Part shown: in pieces, positions 5,733-10,572 of the stretch
Numbering within the stretch: position 1 is the first letter of the stretch
How the letters are laid out: every line of letters begins with the position of its first letter
DNA from: Actinomycetes bacterium
Lineage (GTDB): Bacteria > Actinomycetota > Actinomycetes > Actinomycetales > Demequinaceae
Assembly: GCA_023432235.1 (NCBI GenBank)
Contig: JAEYUX010000042.1
Location: forward strand, 1-10,572
Length of the DNA stretch: 10,572 bases
Reading direction: 5' to 3'
Made by a program: the position numbers and the translations under genes
The notes under the pieces: model-generated
Told to the model about the DNA's origin: nothing
What the model saw: only the letters and a program-made list of their open reading frames with translations
The model's database searches: none

Positions 5733-7442
5733 ATGGCAACGATGGCTTACGAATCGAAGGGCACCGTTGAGGAGGCGCCCGCGATGACGCGCCGCCGCTC
5801 TGGCTCCGCGGTCGTCAAGTGGATCACGTCAACGGACCACAAGACGATCGGCTACATGTACCTCGTCACGTCGTTCGTGTGGTTCATCATCGGCGGCGTC
5901 ATGGCGCTGGTGATCCGCGCCGAACTCTTCGAGCCCGGCATTCAGGTGGTGCAGTCGGCGGAGCAGTACAACCAGCTCTTCACCATGCACGGCACGATCA
6001 TGCTGTTGATGTTCGCAACGCCGCTGTTCGCTGGCTTTGCGAATGTCATCATGCCGCTGCAAATTGGCGCACCCGACGTCGCTTTCCCGCGCCTCAACAT
6101 GCTTGCCTACTGGTTCTACCTCTTTGGCGGTCTCATCGCGGCTGCGGGGTTCTTCACCCCGCAGGGAGCGGCCTCATTCGGTTGGTTCGCATATGCGCCG
6201 CTGTCAAACACGGCGTACTCGCCGGGAGTGGGCGGCGACCTATGGGTGTTTGGCCTCGCTCTCGCCGGTTTCGGCACGATTCTGGGTGCGGTCAACTTCA
6301 TCACGACCATCGTGACGATGCGCGCGCCCGGGATGACGATGTTCCGGATGCCGATCTTCGTGTGGAACACCTTGGTGACGTCGATCCTCGTCATCATTGC
6401 GTTCCCGCCGCTTGCCGCCGCGCTGTTCGGCCTTGGCTCCGACCGTGTGCTCGACTCGCAGATCTTCAACCCGGAGTTCGGTGGCGCGATTCTTTACCAG
6501 CACCTGTTCTGGTTCTTCGGTCACCCTGAGGTCTACATCATCGCGTTGCCGTTCTTTGGAATCGTGACCGAGATCCTGCCCGTGTTCTCCCGCAAGCCAG
6601 TGTTCGGCTACCACGGTCTCGTCTACGCAACGGTTGCGATCGCCGCGTTGTCCGTGTCGGTCTGGGCGCACCACATGTATGTGACAGGTGCCGTCTTGTT
6701 GCCGTTCTTCGCCTTCATGACGATGCTGATTGCGGTGCCAACCGGCGTGAAGTTCTTCAACTGGATCGGCACGATGTGGCGGGGAAAGATCGTCATGGCG
6801 ACGCCGATGCTCTGGGCCGTCGGCTTTATGGTGACGTTCCTCTTTGGCGGACTCACCGGCATCATCCTCGCGTCTCCGGTGCTCGACTTCATCGTCTCCG
6901 ACTCGTACTTCGTTGTCGCTCACTTCCACTACGTCGTGTTCGGCACAGTGGTATTCGCGATGTTCGCTGGCTTCTACTTCTGGTGGCCCAAGTTCACCGG
7001 CAAGATGCTCGACGAGCGCCTTGGCAAGTTGCACTTCTGGATGCTGTTCCTCGGCTTCCACGCGACCTTCTTTGTCCAGCACCTCCTGGGCGCGGGCGGT
7101 ATGCCGCGCCGGTATGTTGACTACCTGCCCGAGGACGGCTTTACGGTCCTCAACCAAGTCTCGACGTACGGCGCATTCTTGCTGGCCGCGTCCACCCTGC
7201 CGTTCCTGTGGAACGTCTACAAGACGGTGAAGAAGGCACCCAAGGTCACCAAGGACGATCCGTGGGGCTTCGCTAACTCCCTTGAGTGGGCGACGAGTTG
7301 TCCGCCGCCTCGACACAACTTCGTGTCGATCCCCAAGATTCGCTCGGAGCGGCCCGCGTTCGATCTCCACTACCCGGAGGTCGCTGCAATTGACCACGCG
7401 GCTGCGCACCAATCCGGCATCGACAAGCCGGCCGTGGACTAA
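5733..7442 (+). CDS. ctaD: Cytochrome c oxidase subunit I
   Basis: Catalytic subunit of the aa3-type oxidase. It reduces O2 to water at the haem a3-CuB site and pumps protons. It has 569 residues with the twelve-helix haem-copper oxidase fold. Ligands visible are His86 (MHGT) and His399 for haem a, His397 for haem a3 (HFHYVVFG), and His264, His313 and His314 for CuB; Tyr268 is in the GHPEVY cross-link motif. The D-channel residue Asp115 (IGAPD), the pump Glu266 and the K-channel Lys340 (PTGVK) are all present, so this is a complete A-type enzyme. The start is supported by GGAGGG six bases upstream, inside the end of ctaC. ctaF follows after 14 bp, consistent with one operon. Confidence 0.98.
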   Translation: MATMAYESKGTVEEAPAMTRRRSGSAVVKWITSTDHKTIGYMYLVTSFVWFIIGGVMALVIRAELFEPGIQVVQSAEQYNQLFTMHGTIMLLMFATPLFAGFANVIMPLQIGAPDVAFPRLNMLAYWFYLFGGLIAAAGFFTPQGAASFGWFAYAPLSNTAYSPGVGGDLWVFGLALAGFGTILGAVNFITTIVTMRAPGMTMFRMPIFVWNTLVTSILVIIAFPPLAAALFGLGSDRVLDSQIFNPEFGGAILYQHLFWFFGHPEVYIIALPFFGIVTEILPVFSRKPVFGYHGLVYATVAIAALSVSVWAHHMYVTGAVLLPFFAFMTMLIAVPTGVKFFNWIGTMWRGKIVMATPMLWAVGFMVTFLFGGLTGIILASPVLDFIVSDSYFVVAHFHYVVFGTVVFAMFAGFYFWWPKFTGKMLDERLGKLHFWMLFLGFHATFFVQHLLGAGGMPRRYVDYLPEDGFTVLNQVSTYGAFLLAASTLPFLWNVYKTVKKAPKVTKDDPWGFANSLEWATSCPPPRHNFVSIPKIRSERPAFDLHYPEVAAIDHAAAHQSGIDKPAVD

Positions 7443-7456
7443 GAGGAGATTGTTCG

Positions 7457-7858
7457 ATGAAGGTTGAGTCGCTAGTCTTCCTGCTCCCCGGCGTGTTCTT
7501 CTTGGTGGTCGCGTTCATTTATGGCGCGCTCACCGATTTTCAAGAGTTGGTTGGGTTTCCCGCATTCATCTTGAGCGCTGGCCTTGCGTTCATGGTTGGC
7601 GTGTATTTCCGCATGCTTGCAAAGCGTCACCCCACGCGTCCAGAAGATCGCGAAGACGCCGAGATCGCGGATCTTGCAGGTGATCAGGGCTTGTTCGCCC
7701 CATGGTCGTGGTGGCCCATTGTTTTGGCTGCTGGTGCCGCTCTTGGCTTCGTTGCACTTGCGGTGGGCTGGTGGATCATGGTCCCTGCCGCAATTGTCAG
7801 CACCATCGGTCTCGTGGGTTGGGTGTTCGAGTTCAGCACCGGACGCTTCTCCCACTAG
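7457..7858 (+). CDS. ctaF: Cytochrome c oxidase subunit IV, actinobacterial type
   Basis: A 133-residue integral membrane protein with four hydrophobic helices, in two pairs: VFLLPGVFFLVVAFIYGAL and PAFILSAGLAFMVGVYF, then WPIVLAAGAALGFVALAVGW and VPAAIVSTIGLVGWVF. The pairs are separated by an acidic, charged loop (RHPTRPEDREDAEIADL) and FAPWSWWP, a hallmark of the actinobacterial small subunit of the aa3 oxidase and bcc-aa3 supercomplex. It is an accessory, non-catalytic subunit. AGAGGAG 8 nt upstream gives a good ribosome-binding site. It is the last gene of the cluster and is followed 13 bp after its stop by a strong terminator hairpin. Confidence 0.92.
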   Translation: MKVESLVFLLPGVFFLVVAFIYGALTDFQELVGFPAFILSAGLAFMVGVYFRMLAKRHPTRPEDREDAEIADLAGDQGLFAPWSWWPIVLAAGAALGFVALAVGWWIMVPAAIVSTIGLVGWVFEFSTGRFSH

Positions 7859-7871
7859 CCCAGATCGCAAG

Positions 7872-7909
7872 AGCCTCGACTCGCAACGGCGCGGGTCGAG
7901 GCTTTTGTC
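7872..7909 (+). terminator. Strong intrinsic terminator of the ctaCDF operon
   Basis: AGCCTCGACTCGC (7872-7884) pairs with GCGGGTCGAGGCT (7891-7903), a 13-bp stem with one G-U wobble and a 6-nt loop, followed by TTTTGTCTT. It lies between the convergent ctaF and the Cys/His-rich small gene. In the leftward direction the tract after the stem is T-poor, so it mainly serves ctaCDF. Confidence 0.92.
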
Positions 7910-7913
7910 TTGC

Positions 7914-8108
7914 CTAGCAGCACGTGCAGGGATTGGCGTCCTTATAGAACTCGTGCGCCTCTTCAAGAGCGGAATCCGCATCGGGATGCCAGCCCAATGG
8001 AAGCTGGAAATACGACGGCGGTACGCATTCGAGATCGGCGTCGCAATTGTGAACTAGGTGGACCCGCGTGGACGGCGGGTCATGCTTGTCTACGCAATAC
8101 GTCGGCAT
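7914..8108 (-). CDS. Small Cys/His-rich protein of unknown function
   Basis: A 64-residue protein. The start ATG at 8108 is preceded by GGGGAG 8 nt upstream; the frame stays open further up to 8240, but that extension has no ribosome-binding site and unconvincing composition. It contains six cysteines (5, 22, 28, 61, 63, 64) and five histidines (9, 17, 20, 41, 52), with VHLVHNC near the N-terminal third and the end reading CTCC. The middle (PPSYFQLPLGWHPDADSALEEAHEFY) is proline- and aromatic-rich and then helical. No signal peptide or membrane helix is seen. The residue content suggests metal (zinc, copper or Fe-S) binding in the cytoplasm, but I do not recognise the family. It converges on the cytochrome oxidase cluster. 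Confidence 0.65.
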   Translation of the reverse strand: MPTYCVDKHDPPSTRVHLVHNCDADLECVPPSYFQLPLGWHPDADSALEEAHEFYKDANPCTCC

Positions 8109-8239
8109 TGCATTCACTCCCCGGAATGTTGGCACCCCGTTGTGCCTCTTGTGACGATACGCCTGACCGCATGGGGGAGTGGGTGGGACCAAAGGCCCGT
8201 CTAGGCTGCCGGTCCCGCATCGGGAGTGCGTGGCGACCA

Positions 8240-8245
8240 TATGCT
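8240..8245 (+). promoter_or_regulatory. Candidate -10 of a leaderless promoter for the PNPOx-fold gene
   Basis: TATGCT fits TANNNT and is followed by seven bases and then the ATG at 8253. No ribosome-binding site is present before that ATG, which fits a leaderless transcript. An alternative -10 is TAGGCT at 8203-8208, which would serve a start at 8241. Confidence 0.35.
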
Positions 8246-8252
8246 CCGATGC

Positions 8253-8684
8253 ATGGACGAGAAGACGATCTCACTCGACGCAATTGTCGCGTTTGCACGC
8301 GCGAATCCTCTCGGTGTCGTGGCGACCGTGACGCCGGATGGTGCCCCGGAAGCCGCACTCATCGACCTCATCGCGCACGACAACGGCACCATCACCTTCC
8401 TTGCTCATCGATCAGCTCGCAAACTCACCAATCTCGCCTCCGAGAGCCGCGTGGCTGTTGTCATCGGGACAGAAGGACCGGTGACCGTCCAGATCGAGGG
8501 CCACGCGCGCGTCGTCGAAGGCGCGGAGCGCGCCTCATGGGCAGCACGCACCAGTCAGGTGCAACCCGGCGCGCCAGTTGATCGTGAAGACTTCGCACTC
8601 ATCGTCGTGTCGCCGCTGTGGATGCGCTATTACGATGGCTCGACGCGCCCGCCGCTTGTCGAGGAGATGAAGGTGAGCGTCTAG
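8253..8684 (+). CDS. Pyridoxamine 5'-phosphate oxidase-fold (FMN/F420-binding split barrel) protein
   Basis: A 143-residue protein of the PNPOx-like split-barrel superfamily, whose members bind FMN, F420 or haem. Residues that fit are an N-terminal helix, then ANPLGVVATVTPDGAPEAALI (first strands and the family's 'G.P....' turn), TITFLAHRSARKLTNLASESRVAVVI (the segment around the cofactor phosphate), VQIEGHARVVEG, and a C-terminal VSPLWMRYYDG. The specific substrate cannot be told; it resembles general-stress or F420-dependent members more than true PdxH, and is too short for PdxH (about 210 residues). The start at 8253 is chosen because of the TATGCT element; ATG 8241 and GTG 8226 are in-frame alternatives. 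Its TAG stop overlaps by four bases the TAG stop of the convergent quinone oxidoreductase gene. Confidence 0.8.
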   Translation: MDEKTISLDAIVAFARANPLGVVATVTPDGAPEAALIDLIAHDNGTITFLAHRSARKLTNLASESRVAVVIGTEGPVTVQIEGHARVVEGAERASWAARTSQVQPGAPVDREDFALIVVSPLWMRYYDGSTRPPLVEEMKVSV

Positions 8685-9664
8685 AGCGTGAGAAGCACCT
8701 TGCCGGTTGTCTCGCGCCCTTCAAGCGCCCGGTGGGCGTCTGCGGCGCTGGCGAGTGGGTAGCGGGCGCCGACGCGAACGTGAAGGTCCCCGCTGGCAAC
8801 CGCACCGTAGATCTCCTCTGAGCGCCATGCCCGTTCCTCTGGCGTGCGCAGGAAGTGGCCCATTGACGGCCTCGTGACGGTGAGAGACCCGTGGCGCGCG
8901 AGACGTTGGAGATCAAAAGGCGGAACCTGCCCCGAGGCACCACCAAAAAGTACGAGCATCCCTCGCGGCGCGATCGACCGCAAAGATGCGTCAAAGGTGG
9001 TCTTTCCCACGCCGTCGTAGGCGACGCTGACGCCCTCACCGTTGGTGAGCTCTCGAACGGCGGCCGGGAGTTGATCGGATAGATCTGTGAACTCGTCGTA
9101 ACGGATCACATGGTGGGCGCCAGCAGCGCGGGACAGCTCGGCCTTTTCGCTTGTCGACACGGTGGTGATGACACGTGCGCCAGCGTGATGCGCCAGTTGG
9201 GTGAGAAGAAGTCCGACGCCGCCAGCGCCGGCATGAATGAGCGTGGTGTGCCCGGTACTCAAAGGGAACACGGATCGGCTCAGTAGATGTGCCGTGAGGC
9301 CCTGCAGGAGCACGGCTGCTGCAGTGTCGTTGTCAACCGCGTCCGAGACCGCGTAGAAGTCCTCACGGCGCACCACCACCCGTTCCGCATATGAACCCGC
9401 ACTCGCCGTCCACGCGGCCCGCTGACCTTCCGTCGCCCATGTGACGTCCGAGCCGACTTCGATGACCGTCCCGCACCCTTCTCGACCAAGAATGAGCGGA
9501 AAGTCGACGGGATAGATACCGGAGCGCTCGTAGGTATCGATGAAGTTGACCCCCGCGACGTCGACCGCGACAACAACAGCGTCGGGCGGACAAACGGGGG
9601 AGGGGACGTCCCGCAATTCCATCATCTCGGGACCGCCAGCGTGCTGTGCCACAATCGCCTTCAT
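8681..9664 (-). CDS. NADPH:quinone oxidoreductase, zinc-free MDR family
   Basis: A 327-residue member of the medium-chain dehydrogenase/reductase superfamily, QOR type, catalysing one-electron reduction of quinones (or reduction of enones) with NADPH in the cytosol. It carries the classical signature NFIDTYERSGIYP at 40-52, ILGREGCGTVIEVG at 58-71, and the Rossmann nucleotide loop HAGAGGVGLLLTQLA at 144-158. Other family segments are RYDEFTDL, VAYDGVGKTTFDASLRSIAPRG and, at the C-terminus, LEGRETTGKVLLTL. No catalytic or structural zinc ligands are present, as expected. The length is normal. No clear ribosome-binding site precedes the ATG. It lies downstream of sodA on the same strand but is separated from it by a terminator, so its promoter is probably in the short gap. 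Confidence 0.92.
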   Translation of the reverse strand: MKAIVAQHAGGPEMMELRDVPSPVCPPDAVVVAVDVAGVNFIDTYERSGIYPVDFPLILGREGCGTVIEVGSDVTWATEGQRAAWTASAGSYAERVVVRREDFYAVSDAVDNDTAAAVLLQGLTAHLLSRSVFPLSTGHTTLIHAGAGGVGLLLTQLAHHAGARVITTVSTSEKAELSRAAGAHHVIRYDEFTDLSDQLPAAVRELTNGEGVSVAYDGVGKTTFDASLRSIAPRGMLVLFGGASGQVPPFDLQRLARHGSLTVTRPSMGHFLRTPEERAWRSEEIYGAVASGDLHVRVGARYPLASAADAHRALEGRETTGKVLLTL

Positions 9665-9682
9665 TCACCCATCGTGGCACGC

Positions 9683-9731
9683 AAAAGGCCCCTCACGGCA
9701 CCGGAACGAGTCTGGTGTGGTGAGGGGCCTT
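9683..9731 (-). terminator. Intrinsic terminator downstream of sodA
   Basis: AAGGCCCCTCAC (9685-9696) pairs with GTGAGGGGCCTT (9720-9731), a perfect 12-bp stem. The 23-nt loop has a further CACC/GGTG pairing. Read leftward the hairpin ends in TTTTGC, so it fits termination of the leftward sodA transcript, 43 bp past its stop and 18 bp before the quinone oxidoreductase start. Confidence 0.85.
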
Positions 9732-9774
9732 GCGAGTCTCAGCGCGAGGGATGTGCCTCACGCCAGCAAGACAA

Positions 9775-10395
9775 TTACGGAACGAGAAGTCCCGCCGCGC
9801 CCGTTGCGCGAGTGAAACGCTCCTGAACGTTTGCCCAGTCGACGACGTTCCACCACGCGTTGACGTAGTCAGCCTTCACGTTCTTGTACTGCAGGTAGAA
9901 CGCGTGCTCCCACATGTCGAGCATGAGAAGCGGAACGATACCGACGGGGACGTTGCCCTGCTGGTCGTAGAGCTGGACGATGATGAGCTTCTTGCCGATC
10001 GTGTCGTAGGCGAGGATTGACCAGCCTGACCCCATGATCGTCATCGCGTTGTTCGTGAAGTGAGCACGGAACTTGTCGAATGAGCCAAAGTGCTCGTCGA
10101 TCGCCGCAGCGAGTTCACCCGTGGGCTTGTCGCCACCTTCAGGGGACATATTGGTCCAGAAGATCGAGTGGTTCGTGTGACCACCCAGGTTGAAGGCGAG
10201 TGCCTTCTCGAGCCCAGCGATCGCGGCAAAGTTGTCGTTGTCACGCGCCTCGGCCATCTTCTCGAGGGCCGTGTTCGCACCTGCGACGTATGCGGCGTGG
10301 TGCTTCGAGTGGTGCAGTTCCATGATCTGACCAGCAATATGCGGGTCAAGAGCCCCGTAGTCGTAGCTGAGATCCGGCAGCGTGTAATCAGCCAT
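9775..10395 (-). CDS. sodA: Superoxide dismutase, Mn/Fe family
   Basis: A 206-residue cytosolic enzyme that converts superoxide to oxygen and hydrogen peroxide. The N-terminus (YTLPDLSYDYGALDPHI), MELHHSKHHAAYV, NLGGHTNHSIFW and the C-terminal DMWEHAFYLQYKNV are diagnostic. Metal ligands are His28, His76, Asp160 and His164. At the second-shell position where Mycobacterium tuberculosis SodA has His145, this protein has Gln145 (YDQQGN), which is more typical of manganese enzymes; metal use is an inference. The start at 10395 is supported by AAGGAGG 4 nt upstream, and an upstream in-frame start at 10461 lacks this. There is no signal peptide. It is monocistronic, with a terminator at 9683-9731. 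The 177 bases to the right of the start contain no gene. Confidence 0.97.
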   Translation of the reverse strand: MADYTLPDLSYDYGALDPHIAGQIMELHHSKHHAAYVAGANTALEKMAEARDNDNFAAIAGLEKALAFNLGGHTNHSIFWTNMSPEGGDKPTGELAAAIDEHFGSFDKFRAHFTNNAMTIMGSGWSILAYDTIGKKLIIVQLYDQQGNVPVGIVPLLMLDMWEHAFYLQYKNVKADYVNAWWNVVDWANVQERFTRATGAAGLLVP

Positions 10396-10523
10396 TCTTC
10401 CTCCTTGTACGCCCGGGATTGCGGGCTTCAGTGCGTTGAGCGCCACATGAGGGGCGCCCAAAGTCCTTCTTGGTCAACCACTGCGTCGGCAACGGCATTC
10501 CTTCTCGTCCACCGTATGACAAA

Positions 10524-10556
10524 GGCGCGCCCAGCACGGGCACCGCGCGCCGTTTT
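10524..10556. terminator. Hairpin with T-rich flank at the right edge
   Basis: GGCGCGC (10524-10530) pairs with GCGCGCC (10545-10551) around a 14-nt loop. T-runs lie on both sides (GTTTTG rightward, CTTTG leftward). No rightward gene in the window ends before it, so it may terminate a leftward gene beyond the edge or be part of the sodA upstream region. Function uncertain. Confidence 0.45.
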
Positions 10557-10572
10557 GACGGAACGATCAGGG

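Noticed and set aside
4525..5739. Leftward 404-codon open frame opposite ctaC and overlapping the desulfurase-like gene
   Set aside because: ctaC and the desulfurase-like gene explain the codon bias on both sides; the frame has no known motif and spans a divergent promoter region.
6240..7412. Leftward 390-codon open frame antisense to ctaD
   Set aside because: Very rich in His, Glu, Arg and Asp, the typical complement of a membrane-protein gene. ctaD is complete and strongly conserved.
7914..8240. Longer 108-residue version of the Cys/His-rich protein
   Set aside because: The extra 44 residues have no ribosome-binding site and weak coding character, and the internal ATG at 8108 has a well-placed GGGGAG.
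10411..10426. Small hairpin GCCCG/CGGGC just upstream of the sodA ribosome-binding site, as a riboswitch or thermosensor
   Set aside because: Only five base pairs, it does not cover the AAGGAGG sequence, and such stems are common by chance at this GC content.
10396..10504. Short leftward frame (about 36 codons) upstream of sodA, as a possible leader peptide
   Set aside because: The AAGGA run directly abuts its ATG with no usable spacing, and there is no recognisable content; it runs through the sodA ribosome-binding site by chance.

Overview
The window looks like a housekeeping stretch of an actinobacterial chromosome, probably a Micrococcales-type lineage. Evidence for this is the high-GC third-position bias, the ctaC-ctaD-ctaF order with a lipoprotein CtaC and the actinobacteria-type four-helix subunit IV, a DUF3043 membrane protein, the long-N-terminus actinobacterial form of NadA, and an SOD closest in motif to the actinobacterial Mn/Fe family. 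No mobile element, CRISPR array, tRNA or rRNA is visible.

Layout, left to right. The first 38 bases hold the start of a leftward aldo/keto reductase gene cut by the window edge. A 12-bp palindrome resembling a LacI-family operator lies upstream of it. A leftward nadA-DUF3043 pair follows. Back to back with nadA runs a rightward glycerate-kinase-like gene whose signature motifs are mostly lost, then an IscA/ErpA-type Fe-S carrier. Converging on these is a leftward, translationally coupled pair: a cysteine-desulfurase-fold protein and a TusA-like sulfur carrier. The desulfurase homologue keeps its mobile-loop cysteine, but the PLP lysine is replaced by Asp199 and most PLP contacts are gone. Only 32 bp separate its start from that of ctaC, and both starts look leaderless around a shared palindrome. 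The rightward ctaC-ctaD-ctaF cluster encodes subunits II, I and IV of the aa3-type oxidase and ends in a strong terminator. Beyond it are a leftward 64-residue Cys/His-rich protein, a rightward PNPOx-fold flavin/F420-type protein, and a leftward quinone oxidoreductase whose stop codon overlaps that of the PNPOx gene. A leftward superoxide dismutase with its own terminator closes the window.

Functionally the region combines aerobic respiration (CtaC/D/F), Fe-S and sulfur handling (ErpA, TusA-like, desulfurase-like, and NadA as a [4Fe-4S] client) and redox or oxidative-stress proteins (SOD, quinone reductase, PNPOx-fold protein). The most unusual observation is the apparent pseudoenzyme cysteine desulfurase, kept intact and coupled to a TusA-like protein with an intact CPxP motif. 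The rest is mostly ordinary.
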